NCBI RefSeq assembly: GCF_016808095.1
Contig: NC_068976.1
Location: 18,756,371 to 18,820,370 of the forward strand
Reading direction: 5' to 3'
DNA from: Vigna angularis
Lineage: Eukaryota > Streptophyta > Magnoliopsida > Fabales > Fabaceae
Length of the DNA stretch: 64,000 nt
Positions 1 through 11,599 of the stretch are shown piece after piece. The notes under the pieces were generated by a model. It was given only the letters and a program-made list of their open reading frames with translations, ran no database searches and had not been told where the DNA came from. The first letter of the stretch is position 1; each line of letters starts with the position of its first letter. Both the position numbers and the translations under genes were made by a program.

Positions 1-886
1 ACGCAAAACACATAATATTTTATCAATGTAGAAATATGTGTATATTAAATCTCCTCGACAATTATGATAGAACCAAGTTTCATGTCTTGGTCTTTTGTCC
101 TTCCTTCAATAATCTCCACGCTTTGACTTTCCGTTGGATGCTGCATGGTTCCTCGCGTCTTTCCACATCTTCCATCAGAGATTGTACAGTCAAGTCTTCA
201 AAGCATTGAAAAAGCATGGCTTCTTCCCCTATATCCTTTTCCGAGCATGCAGCTTCATAGTGTCAATTCTTATAGAAGAAGATAAAAAGATGTCCTTAAT
301 GCTATATTTATTTTATTAATCTAAAGCCTAATTTATTGACAGTACATTATTAAGAGATAAATATTATTGTACTTCTATTATATAAAAAGTAATAAATAAA
401 TAAATAACTCTTTCGAAATAACTCACATTATAGTTTATTTACCAAGTCCTTCTTTAAATTCATAAATAAATATCAGTTTAAAAATTACCTTTCCAACCAG
501 ACTATAAATTTTTACCTGCCCCATGAATTGATTTGACAGCTAAAACAAAGGTATTTGAAAGAATTTACTATCTGATATTTACTTTTTGCAATCTATTGAT
601 GAAAAAGAAAATAAGTTCACAACAGTATTGTTGTGTCCATTTAGAACGAACCCTTGTACAAAAGAAATGTGAGAGGTTAATTCTTATGGGAAGTTGGAAT
701 CAAATAGTATTAGATAAAATACAATTAAATGATGACAATTTTATAAATATAATCATAATAATTTATACGGTTTTTTTAGTGAATATTATATAGTTATTTA
801 TTCTGTTTTTTCTTTGGAACTTATAATTTTGTTTGTTATTATATATAGTTTTACTTTCTCATAAATAAGATACATTGATAGAGTAT
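1..886. other. AT-rich intergenic DNA
   Basis: Apart from the possible minus-strand coding fragment near the left edge, this stretch is low-complexity AT-rich sequence. Short open frames occur, but their composition is that of AT-rich noise. No RNA gene or promoter is recognisable. Confidence 0.6.
83..262 (-). pseudogene. Possible C-terminal exon or gene fragment, unrecognised
   Basis: On the minus strand a 60-codon stop-free stretch ends at a TGA at 80-82. Its translation is rich in charged residues and, unlike the surrounding AT-rich DNA, looks protein-like: it contains LTVQSLMEDVERREEP and later KVKAWRLLKEGQK. No in-frame ATG starts it cleanly. If real, it would be the last exon of a gene or a decayed fragment, with upstream exons to the right. 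I saw no such exons between 300 and 890. I do not recognise the family, and a chance open frame remains possible. Confidence 0.25.
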
Positions 887-894
887 CATAAAAG
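887..894. repeat. Target-site duplication of the hAT element, left copy
   Basis: The sequence CATAAAAG is repeated exactly at 2551-2558, immediately outside the right terminus. Confidence 0.8.
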
Positions 895-1148
895 TAGGGT
901 TGGGCATGATTAACTAAAATATACTAAACTATGGATTATTTATACTATTTTGCACTATAAAAATTAAACTACTTTTTATAAAAATTGAATTATACTTATT
1001 TGTAGTTCAGTTCAAAAAATCTGAACTTCTTTTATTAACAGTTTAGTTAATTACTTCAAACTATGTACTTTATTTTACTTTTCCTTGTTTAATTGTTTTG
1101 TTCTTCTTCTATTTCCAGCAACACAAACATAAGAAATAAAGGCATGGG

Positions 1149-1174
1149 TATATATATATATATATATATATATA
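1149..1174. repeat. (TA)n microsatellite
   Basis: Thirteen uninterrupted TA units lie inside the hAT element, just upstream of the nested CACTA element. Confidence 0.9.
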
Positions 1175-1212
1175 ATAATTATTAAAATAAAATGATATTA
1201 TTAAATTTATAC

Positions 1213-1660
1213 CACTACAAAAAATATTAATATTACCGACGGATTTTTACCGACGGTGTTTTTATGGGACATTACCGACGGTGTTTTTATGGGACATTAC
1301 CGACGGATTTACTGAAGGCTTTCGACCGTCGGTAAGTGACATGCGCATTACCGACGGATTTACCGAAAGCTTTTGGCCGTGGGTAAAAAGAGCGGGATTT
1401 TTCCCGCCCATTATTTTTGCGGATGACATTACCGACGGTAAAAAGGCCAAAAGCCTTCGGTAACTACCGAAGGATTTACCGACGGCAAAAGCCTTCGGTA
1501 ATTACCGACGGCCAAAAATCCTTCGATAAAGTTTACCGACAACGTTTTTACCGACGGTATTTTGGCCGTCGGTAATCCGTCGGTAAATGCTAATTACCGA
1601 CGGATTTTATACATTACCGACGAATTATGACCGTCGGTAATTTCAATCATTCTTGTAGTG
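1213..1660. mobile_element. CACTA (En/Spm-type) miniature element
   Basis: This 448-bp element begins CACTACAAAAAA and ends TTCTTGTAGTG, the classical CACTA terminus in inverted orientation. It is flanked by a 3-bp duplication TAC (1210-1212 and 1661-1663), the size expected for this superfamily. The interior is packed with the 9-mer TACCGACGG: I count ten exact copies forward and four as the complement CCGTCGGTA, plus degenerate copies such as ACCGAAGG. In En/Spm elements such subterminal motifs are binding sites for the transposon-encoded DNA-binding protein. There is no coding capacity; the short open frames across it are made of the repeat. It lies within the hAT element at 895-2550. Confidence 0.85.
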
Positions 1661-2558
1661 TACTAAAATTTTATTATATTGTAATTATATTTCAAAAACT
1701 GGTAATTATTTTTATAACTTAATAAAATTAACTATAATTACAAAAATAAAAAGATAAAAGTACTTATGTAAATAATTATAAAATATAATATTATATATAT
1801 ATATATATATGAGAATTCAGAAAAAAGTGAGAAGAGAAGAAAGATGAGAGTTTTTATATTAAACTAGATAATTGTCAAAATAAAAATATTTCGAATAACG
1901 CAAAACAGAGATAAACAGAGATATTTTTTAGAGATTAAGTTTTTAATCTATATAAAATAATATATAAACAAATTTATATTATTAAATTAAACTATATTTA
2001 ATATGAGAATCAAATTTTAGACATTTTATATCTTTAAATTAATAATAAATAGTAATGATAAATAATTGTAGTTATTAATTTAATTTTAATAATATGATAA
2101 AATAGTACCAATAATATTTCATTAATTTTTTAAAATTTTTTATTATAATTATTTACTAATTCTAATTATATAGATTTATAATTTAATTTTTTTTAAATGC
2201 TGTGATGTTATTCAATATTAATTTATTTGTTTGTAATTATTAAAAAAAAATCAAATTGAACTAATTCTTTTAACTCTATCGATGATTAGCCATTGACAGT
2301 TGTACTAGTACAAAACCACATTTATTTATTAGAAAGCAGAAGGAATGAGATAGTGAAGGAAAGAGGTTGCAGGCATAACTATGTTTCCTTTAAGTTTAAA
2401 ATAGTACAGTACAGTTTAAAAGAAAAAAAAGTAGTTTAGTTCAGTTTAATTGAACTTATTTTTAGTTCAATTCAATTTAAACAAATTAGTTTTTGGTTTA
2501 ATATAGTTTTTAAGAGTATAATGCAGTACAATTCATTTTGCCCACCCTTACATAAAAG

Positions 2559-3525
2559 TCTACCTCAATTAGTTTTGTAAGATTATTATGCTAAATGTAT
2601 AGGAATAACACATTATAACATATATATATATATATAATATATATATATAAGTGAGATGGTATTTTTAATTTAGTAGTTGTTTTTGTAAAGATAAATTAAA
2701 CTTATTTATAATAATTGGTCAATTCCATGATACTTTTGTGAGTCATATTCCATGATAATTTAGGATTGTTCGTTTGATGGAAGAATATAATGGTTTTTAG
2801 GTGGGGGTGTAGGGAAGGAAACGGGGTGGGAGATGTGTGTATAATATGGGCCTCATCCCCATATTATACCTATATGCGCGTCCATTTCCACTCATCTACT
2901 ATTTCAAATATTAATTAATAATTTATTTATGAAAAAAAAATTATAATAAATTAAACATAATATTATCAAATACTAGATATTAAAAAATATATATTTATAT
3001 TTAAATATTAAAAAAATTATAATTATATAAAATATTAAATAATAAATATAAATAAAAATATGATAGATACAAAAATTATATATATATATATATATATATA
3101 TTCGTTTTTTACTTAATTTAAAATAATTAAATATTACTCATACTTATATATAATCAATATTAAAATTCTATCAAAATTAATACAAGTTTGAATCATATTT
3201 ACATAGATAAGTTCCTTTATCATTTATAAATGATAAACTTTTTACATTATTTTATTTAATTACTTTATAACTGAATAATATTATTTTAATAACTTTTTTA
3301 CATTATTTAATTGTATATATATCATTTTTATATATTTATTTTATTAAAACGAGTAAAGAATCTCTTATTTTTTTTATGATAACAAAAAATATTAAAAGTA
3401 TTATTATTATAATTCTGAAATAAATATAAATAATTTTATAATTTTATTATAGATTATTTTTATTGTTGAATGTAATTTTTTACAATAAAAAATTATTTTA
3501 GTTTTAGAAAATGATTAAATAAAAA
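2559..3525. other. AT-rich intergenic DNA with TA microsatellites
   Basis: No gene is visible. The stretch contains interrupted TA runs at about 2619-2650 and an uninterrupted run at 3078-3101. It separates the hAT element from the large solo LTR. Confidence 0.7.
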
Positions 3526-3530
3526 AATAT

Positions 3531-5844
3531 TGTAAGAGCCTGAAAAATATAGAACTATTGGGCCTTATGTTTAGGCAGTCAGGCCCGTAAAAACTAAGGA
3601 CACCATGACCTTATAAGAGACTTTTCCAAATATGAGTTCATTAGTCAACTTTTCCTTCTCTCTCTAACATCTATTCTTCTTCTTCTTGCTATGCCTTCTC
3701 TTTACCCTTTCACAAATTTCAAGTGTTGCATTATCAAGTAGGTGGTATTCTTTCGTTCACGGAGTTGAGAGCTTCCCATCCATCCGATTAGTTTCCGTTT
3801 TGGACGGATAAGACATTCTTTTTTGTCTCTCCATCTCTTTTGAACATAGGGCATGCAACTTTACTGGTTGCATGCCGCTGGTAGTTTTCCCCTTTAGATT
3901 CTCCGCCTATTCTAACTCTAAGAGTTGTTTCTGTCTCCACTTTAGTGGGTTGTAGGGTCTTGCTGTGTGCTGGCTGTGTAAGGCGCTGTTGAGGTCTTGT
4001 TGCTGTTGTGAGCTGTGTTGTGAGAACCCTAAGGTAAGGGGAGCTAGTTGTTTATTTTAAATCTATTTTATAAATGTGTATACATGTTGAATGCCGAACT
4101 GGTATGCTGTTTGGAGTAGTATGTTTCGTTTTTGAGTATGTTGTATTATATGTGTTGATATGTGAAAACTATGAACTGTGCTATGATGTTATGAACTGAG
4201 TAGATGAGTTTAATTTACTATAATTGATCAGGTTGGGAGTGATTTGGGGTGTGAAGTCTGTTACAACATTGTTTAAAAAAAAAGCATAGTGAATTGGTAG
4301 TGGTTTAAGTTATTTTGGAGGAAGTGGGATAGGGAATTTGAGGGTTAAGGGTTTAGGGCTCTTATAGTCTGTTGGGACAATATAGGAGGTTAATTGTGAC
4401 TTGTTAGAGTCATCAAACTGGTCAAAACAGGTGCAAAAGGGTTGGATTGAAACTGGGTCCATAAATTGTATCAATTGATGTTTTAAAAGATACAACTTGA
4501 TCTTAATCACTTTAGATTAGTAATGGGAAGGGTTAGGATCATCTAGGCAGGTGTAATTGAGCTTAATACATGAATTGGAGGTCTTAGAAGTTGGCCAAGA
4601 GGCCTAGAAATTGTAAGGGTTGGTGTGAGTGTGTGATTCTACAGAATTTGCGTTCTGCAGATAATGCAGAGTCGCTATGCGAGCTGTCTCGCATAGCAAG
4701 ACCCTGTAGAGGGTGCTCATTGTCTGAGTCATTCACTGTGCGAGCTGGTGTGTTGTGCGAATGATCAGAGGGTGTTGCTCTCTATTTATGAATTCGCCTG
4801 GTGAATCTTGTCGCTATGCGACTGGTGGTGGTCTGGAACCACTGTCCATTTAATTCGAAAGGCGAGTGGGGCGCATAGCGAGAGTTTTAGGGGGGTTGGT
4901 CTCTGGCTGGACTCTCGCATAGCGACCTGGGTGCGCTATGCGAGAGACCCAAAGTCTGATATTTATTCAGACTTAATTCACAAGGCGAGCTGGGCGGGTG
5001 CGCTATGTGAATAGCGCCAGTCTCGCCTTGCAAAGGTGGTGCACGGTGTGACGAGTACTAGGTCTGGTTCTCTAAATTTTCTCTTGTGCTGCGTTTGGTT
5101 AATGTGCTCTTTGGTTGTTGGTGAAGCATTCTTTTGCATTTATAGTGTTGTATTGTGATATTCAAACAAGTATGTGGATTGTAGCAAAAAGTGTATGGTT
5201 ATAAAGTGGTGGAAAGACGATCCAAGTTGTAAACCAAGTTCCATCTGTGTAGAATCTCTTGGTGAGATTCTTAGTGTTTAGAATCAGAGTAGGAGCTCAG
5301 TCTTGGGGGTTATCCTGAAACTCCAATGGTCTTTCTTCTCATGTAGAGGGGATTGAACCATGTGGTGAGGAGTAACAGGAAGTCTTAGTCTTGGGGGCTT
5401 CCAGTATGCCTCAAGGCCCGGAACAGGCTAACCTCGTGAGTGTGGTAGGGTGGGGGAACCCAAGTTTCATAAGCCACCACGAGTGCAAAACCCGTCATAG
5501 CTTGACTATCATTCTAAAGTCTGGACGAGTCAAGTCTAGTATTCAACATGTTAGGATGCATGTTTATCTTGCTTGATTGAAGTTAACTCTTGCTTGCATA
5601 TTGTCATATAGTATGTTTTTTTTTATATGTATATAATTAGCTCACCCTTGCTTGTTTGTGTTCGTGCTTATGTTTGTGTATGTTTCCTCTTGTGATGATT
5701 ATCCATTTGAGTACTTTATGTTTTGACTTCTTAGCATTTTAATGACTGTAATCTTAAATATTCGGATGTTTCTAACTGCTTTCTATTATTATAATCTGAT
5801 GACGTTTTTATTATATATGCACACCGTATATTTTGGATGTCACA
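3531..5844. mobile_element. Solo LTR of a large LTR retrotransposon (2.3 kb)
   Basis: The sequence starts TGTAAGAGCC, ends GGATGTCACA (the canonical TG...CA) and is flanked by an exact 5-bp duplication AATAT (3526-3530 and 5845-5849). No internal region, polymerase domain or second LTR is present, so it is best read as a solo LTR left by recombination between two LTRs. Its base composition is clearly more GC-rich than the flanks. LTRs of this size are common in plant Ty3/gypsy lineages, but the lineage cannot be assigned without the internal region. The strand is uncertain because both ends satisfy TG...CA. Between about 4670 and 5030 it carries several perfect hairpins built on the word CGCATAGCG and its complement. 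Confidence 0.75.
4674..5030. repeat. Hairpin array built on CGCATAGCG / CGCTATGCG
   Basis: Three perfect hairpins are visible. The first has a 10-bp stem at 4674-4683 pairing with 4688-4697, with a 4-nt loop. The second has a 13-bp stem at 4912-4924 pairing with 4934-4946, with a 9-nt loop. The third is nested: an outer 9-bp stem at 4981-4989 pairing with 5022-5030 encloses an inner 7-bp stem at 5000-5006 pairing with 5011-5017. Further unpaired or degenerate copies of the same word lie near 4740, 4812 and 4872. All are inside the solo LTR. Confidence 0.8.
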
Positions 5845-5849
5845 AATAT

Positions 5850-8400
5850 AAAATCAGAAAAACAATTAAATTTTAAAAAATCACTTAAAATGAATAATGA
5901 CAAATCAGAAAAAAAAAATTAAAAATCACTATTTAAGAACAAAAAAAATGTGTACATTAAGATAATAAGGAATTCTCTTTATATATTTATATATTAGTAT
6001 AAATAATACCTTGAAAAGTATATATTCTCTGATGGTCAGCTGTCAAGCTATCAAGTCACGTGAATCCTAATTAGTGATAAATAGACAACTATTCATTCTT
6101 TAATCATCCATTTAACAATTAAAAATAATCATATTTTATTTTTAAATTTTATTTATATTTATTATTATCATATAAATGTAATATTTTATCATTAAGCTAA
6201 GTTTTCACTTTAAAAGTGTGATTTGGCTGATCTAAAGGCTAATAACAGTTATAGAAAAGATCAGATAATCAAATTTATATCTACAGCTCAAATTTATTTG
6301 AAATTATAATAAACAAACTGTTTTGATTTATTAAAAATTCAATCAAAAAATATGATCCATTTAATAAAATTTCCATCATTTTTATCCATTTCTAATCTTT
6401 TACCAACAATTATTCAATTCACTCCTAAAACTAATATTTCCAAGAATAAAATTATATTTCAAAAGTAAGTTTATAAAGAAGTCTATAAACTTTCTTTTGA
6501 AAAAAAAAATTAAGGAGATAAGTTAAAAAATTATTTAATTTTAAAAAGTTAATTTGATTAGTTAATCATAGATGATTTTTTTTTCCTTTTAAGATTCAAT
6601 ATATGACTATAAAATAATGTATTCATTTCTTAACAGAACTTCGTGAAAGTGTCACAGGCGGTCCAAATGCGATGAACATGGAGTTTCATTGAAGGAAAAG
6701 CTTCAATTAATACACTATGGTCATTCACGAGATGCATACCTTAAAGAAATTATGGACCCAAAAAGAAATTGCAGAGTAAAGTGTCACTAATATTTTTTAT
6801 AAATTAAAAAATATTAAATATAAGATGTAAAATTAACGAAAACTATGATTCCTAAGTAGAAAATACGAAGGCAACCTAAGTAATGCATGGTTTTTTCTAA
6901 TTAGGATATGGGTTGAATGATAGTAGTAATACTGTAAAAGAAAAGTTGGGATAATAAAAAGTTAGGATTAATTATATGTTTTCTCTTTTAACTTTTAGTA
7001 TAAATTAGAATTAGTTTTTTTCTAATTTTAGTTTAATTTAATCTTTTAATTTGGTTAACTCTAAATACTCCAAATAGAAGAACCGAGTTCACTCACTGTC
7101 ATTCCAAATCAACTCGCTCAAACCTTGGGATATAATATTTCCTTTTAATTTGGTTTTAGTTAGTATATGTTTTTAATTTTGTAAACTCAAGATACACAAG
7201 TACTCAATTAATTTATTTATTTATTTAAAATAATCTGCGTATTTTTCATCTGATTTCCCAAATGGGACTTTAACTTATTAAATTTAACTGATTTAATAGA
7301 TCTTCCAAACATATCATTAAAATGGCACTGACATCCCAAAAACAAATAATAAAACTAAATAAAAACAAAATGAAGTATTGAACATACTTGAAAGATTTTT
7401 GTAGGAATTTGGATGCCACATAATTTGTATATTATAACAATGCCACGAAAATGAAACCAAATAGCCTCATGTATCCGCGTAATTAGCAATTGTCGACTAT
7501 AGTGTGTAAAAGTGTTCAGGTAACATTCCACATGAAAAATACCATTATATTTTAATCTTTCATAGGTAATTTCTTTATGTTGTTTATCTTTCATTTACAT
7601 TAATTATCAAAATTCTTTAATATATTTTACTTTAATTTATCTTCAACTGTTCTTTACTTCATGGTATTTATTCTAGACTGTTTATATTTCAAAAACACTA
7701 CAGTTTCAATATTTGCAATTTTAATTTCTATAATACTCTTAAATTTTATTTACCATGTTACCTAGAGTTTGTTTTTATCATTTTATTCACCAAATATGTA
7801 AAAAAAATAAACATTTTTTTTTATAATTTATTTACATATTTTAATGAATCATAAATATAGGTTCAACTTTTACAACAATGCATGAGCACCAAAATCGATC
7901 ATTTGATTTAAATAAATAAAGAAAAAATTATAATCAAATTTGATTTTTAGTCAAGATATTTACCTTATTTTTTTGACGGAATACTAGAAGTAGTAGAGTT
8001 TATCGGGTTTACGGAAGTAGTAGAATGTAGTGATTGAAGAAAAGAAAAAATCATAAGAAATTGACAACAAAAACTACAAAATAGCGCAGATTTAGAGAGA
8101 AAGGAGACAAATGCATGGGGATGAGATTTGAAGTGTCTCTCTGTGAGCCAAGTTTCATCCTCAACGGTGCACGTTCAACCTGCCAGCCTGTCACTTTCTT
8201 CTCCCTCAAATCAAAAGAACGGTTCAAATTCCTCGTTTCTTTTCCTAAAACTAAAAACCTCTTCAGTCTCACCTTATAATTCGTTCTACTACATTGCATG
8301 TTTATCCTATGATCTTGTTCTTTTTCCTTATTTTCTTCACAATGACACATTTTTAATATTAAATTAAAAAATATCAATCAAATTTGTCATAATATCTCCT
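5850..8400. other. Intergenic DNA upstream of the AGPase gene
   Basis: This is AT-rich sequence without a recognisable gene. Around 6960-7200 there are stretches resembling worn ends of legume repeats of the type GGATTAATTATATGTTTT. The part nearest 8400 presumably includes the promoter of the AGPase small-subunit gene. Confidence 0.5.
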
Positions 8401-8406
8401 CTTCCA

Positions 8407-8412
8407 TATAAG
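8407..8412 (+). promoter_or_regulatory. Probable TATA box of the AGPase small-subunit gene
   Basis: TATAAG lies about 100 bp upstream of the start codon and is followed by a CT-rich leader (CTCTCTCACTCTCTC type) typical of plant 5' untranslated regions. The assignment rests on position and sequence only. Confidence 0.5.
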
Positions 8413-8510
8413 GGACTCACTCACCTATTCTCAACCACACACTCTCTCACTCTCTCTGGTGTTTCTTTCTTTCAACACACACTCACAAAGAGAGACTCAC
8501 ACAGAGAGTG

Positions 8511-11322
8511 ATGGCATCTATGGCTGCTATAGGTTCTCTGAATGTACCATGTGCTGCTTCTGCCTCCTCTTCAAGTGGGGGAAGGAAAACCGTTCCACGC
8601 AGCCTTTCATTCTCCGCATCACAACTTTCTGGAGATAAGATTTCCACCGATTCAGTTTCGGTTGCTCCAAGAAGAGTTCGTAATCCAGTTATTGTGTCTC
8701 CCAAGGCGGTTTCTGATTCCCAAAACTCCCAGACCTGTCTTGATCCCGATGCTAGCAGAGTAAGTTTACCTCTTTCTTTACTACTTAGTTTTTTTTTTTT
8801 CTTTCACTGTTACAGCTTGGAATTAGTGTATATGTGAAAATCGACTATCTTGTGTTTGTTTGGGTGACGGGGAGAGAGTGTCTTTTGGATCAAGTTGAAA
8901 AAATGAATTTTTAGGATCATGGTAGTTGATCTTGATCCTTTGGTGGTTGAATTGGATGTGGGTTGGTTCTGATTATGATTATGATTGCAAGTAAAAGTGT
9001 TTGGCTGATGATAATGTTTGTAGAGTGTGCTTGGCATTATACTTGGAGGTGGTGCTGGGACTCGTCTTTACCCACTGACCAAGAAGAGGGCAAAGCCAGC
9101 TGTTCCTCTTGGAGGAAACTATAGGCTGATTGATATCCCTGTTAGCAATTGCTTGAATAGCAATGTGTCCAAGATCTATGTTCTCACTCAATTCAATTCT
9201 GCGTCCCTGAATCGACACCTTTCTCGTGCTTATGCAAGCAACATGGGAGGCTACAAAAATGAGGGTTTTGTTGAGGTTCTTGCTGCTCAGCAGAGTCCTG
9301 AGAATCCTAATTGGTTCCAGGTAATAACACTGTCTTAGTGCCTCAACTCTAGTTTTTTGCATTTCCTTTTATGACCTTAACTATCCCTTGATTTAATTCT
9401 TTAACAAACTTGATGCGATCATTGCAGGGTACTGCAGATGCTGTGAGGCAGTATTTATGGCTTTTTGAAGAGCACAATGTTTTGGAGTTTTTGGTTCTGG
9501 CTGGTGATCATTTGTATCGAATGGATTATGAGAAATTTATCCAAGCGCACAGGGAGAGTGATGCTGATATCACTGTCGCTGCCTTGCCGATGGATGAAAA
9601 GCGTGCCACTGCATTTGGTCTGATGAAGATCGATGAAGAGGGGCGTATAATTGAATTCGCCGAAAAGCCCAAAGGAGAACAGTTGAAAGCTATGAAGGTA
9701 AGCCCGTAAAAAATAACACACTGTCATGTGTTGTATTTACCTGGAAATGTTCTGGAAATCAATGCCAGAACATTGCTTACTAAGGCATCTGACATTTTTT
9801 TTCCCTACTAGGTTGATACTACTATTTTGGGTCTTGATGACGAGAGAGCAAAGGAAATGCCTTTCATTGCTAGCATGGGTATATATGTTGTTAGCAAAAA
9901 TGTGATGTTAGACCTGCTCCGTGAGAAGTTTCCTGGTGCAAATGACTTTGGGAGTGAAGTGATTCCTGGTGCAACTTCGATTGGATTGAGAGTATGTGTT
10001 CCTTCCATCTGTTTAATATTAAGAAGACTCTTATGCTATTTTCATGCATTTATTGATAATACTGCACGACATGTTTGTGTATTCACAGGTGCAAGCTTAC
10101 TTGTACGATGGCTACTGGGAAGACATTGGTACAATTGAGGCTTTCTATAATGCAAATCTGGGAATCACCAAAAAGCCTGTGCCTGACTTCAGGTGAACTA
10201 TATAGGCCATTTAATATTGAGAAATGTATCTCAATGATAGTGTACTGTGGTTATGTTGATGTGTTTATGCTTTTTTGTATATTGATTGCATGCAGCTTCT
10301 ATGATCGTTCGTCTCCAATTTACACCCAACCACGATATTTGCCTCCATCTAAGATGCTTGATGCTGATGTCACTGATAGTGTTATCGGTGAAGGATGTGT
10401 GATTAAGGTAAGTCTTTTAGAACCTTCACACTATACTTTATATCTTCCATGTTTGAGATTTGTATAATTCTTACAAAGATGTCAAATATAACATGACTGA
10501 TTTTTTAAAGAAAAGTAACCTTGTATTCCATATTTTGTTCCATAGAACTGCAAAATTCACCACTCTGTGGTGGGGTTGAGATCTTGCATATCAGAAGGAG
10601 CAATTATTGAAGAGACGCTATTAATGGGGGCAGATTATTATGAGGTAATATAATGTGGTAAAGTAGCGTTGACACATACACATAGTATTTCCAAGTTTAC
10701 TAGTGAAGGTTTGACGTATGAAAGTGCTTGAAACACTTATTTATTGTAAGTTTGTAATGGAAAAATTGGTTTTCTGATTGTTGTATACCAGACTGATGCT
10801 GATAAGAGGTTTCTGGCTGCTAAAGGCAGTGTTCCAATCGGTATTGGCAAGAACACTCATATCAGAAAGGCAATTATCGACAAGAATGCTCGAATTGGAG
10901 ACAATGTGAAGGTGAGGGTAGTAGCTTAGGTGATTTGGATATTGTTTCTAAATTGAAAATGAACTTTGGTCTAAATAACCTCCAAAATATAAAAAACACT
11001 GACAAAACTATAGCTGTTTTATATATTAACAGTTACAAATAATTGATTTTGGCCAATAGTGTATTTATTTATAACCTGTGTGATTCTCTTTTTAATTAAT
11101 GATCATGTCAGACTCTTAATTAAATATGTAATCTGAGTCATTAATCTTAACTGATGATTGTGGTTAAATATTCTCATTTCTCACTTTTGGTTCCAATGGA
11201 TATAGATTTTAAACGCTGACAATATCCAAGAAGCTGCAAGGGAAACAGATGGGTATTTCATTAAAAGTGGGATTGTGACAGTAATCAAGGATGCTTTAAT
11301 TCCTAGTGGAACTGTCATCTAA
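8511..11322 (+). CDS. APS1: ADP-glucose pyrophosphorylase small (catalytic) subunit, chloroplastic
   Basis: This enzyme makes ADP-glucose and pyrophosphate from glucose-1-phosphate and ATP, the committed step of starch synthesis in plastids. It acts as a heterotetramer with large subunits. Nine coding exons join in frame: 8511-8759, 9024-9320, 9428-9697, 9812-9991, 10089-10192, 10296-10407, 10546-10644, 10792-10911 and 11206-11322. All introns are GT-AG, and the product is 515 residues, the usual length. Residues 1 to about 65 are Ser-rich and look like a transit peptide. Cys76 in QTCLDP matches the cysteine known to form the redox-sensitive bond between small subunits. [20 protein letters not shown] (91-110) is the nucleotide-binding signature. 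The C-terminus has the left-handed beta-helix and ends IPSGTVI. The ATG at 8511 was chosen because it begins the transit peptide. The symbol follows Arabidopsis APS1/ADG1; paralogue identity is not proven. Confidence 0.96.
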
Positions 11323-11541
11323 ATCCACCCAAAATCAGATGTTGTTCTGTTCCAAATGCAAATGGTGTCTGATGAGCTCGTTGTCACCGCCGGAGAGTTT
11401 ATCAAGCTCTGCTTTCCACGCCTAGTGCAGGCTTTCTTTCTGTTTCATCATAGTGTATCTTTAGGCAGTAGCTTGTAAATAATAGCGGAAGATGATGACG
11501 TGTTTTGAGCAATAACTCTGTAAAGTTTATTTAATCAATTC

Positions 11542-11547
11542 AATAAA
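11542..11547 (+). promoter_or_regulatory. Poly(A) signal of the AGPase small-subunit gene
   Basis: AATAAA lies 220 bp downstream of the stop codon in a T-rich 3' flank, a fitting place for the near-upstream polyadenylation element. Confidence 0.55.
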
Positions 11548-11599
11548 TGTGTCAGTATTTCGTGCTAACTACGGGAGAAACCTCAGACACCGTGCCCAG

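Larger units (their letters stand above)
895..2550. mobile_element. Non-autonomous hAT-type transposon
   Basis: The element is bounded by imperfect terminal inverted repeats. The left end reads TAGGGTTGGGCATGATTAAC and the right end, reverse-complemented, reads TAAGGGTGGGCAAAATGAAT. An exact 8-bp duplication CATAAAAG lies directly outside (887-894 and 2551-2558). An 8-bp duplication and a TARGGGTGGGCA-like terminus are typical of plant hAT elements. The subterminal zones are rich in AGTTCAGTT-like motifs on both sides. No transposase frame remains, so it must have depended on a partner in trans. A CACTA-type element sits inside it; without that insert and its duplicated TAC, the element is about 1.2 kb. 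Confidence 0.8.

Noticed and set aside
1262..1463. Short open frames on both strands within 1240-1650
   Set aside because: They are translations of the TACCGACGG repeat inside a CACTA miniature element and encode nothing recognisable.
8979..9362. Minus-strand frame of 127 codons over AGPase exon 2
   Set aside because: It lies opposite the exon with strong AGPase homology and is a shadow of it.
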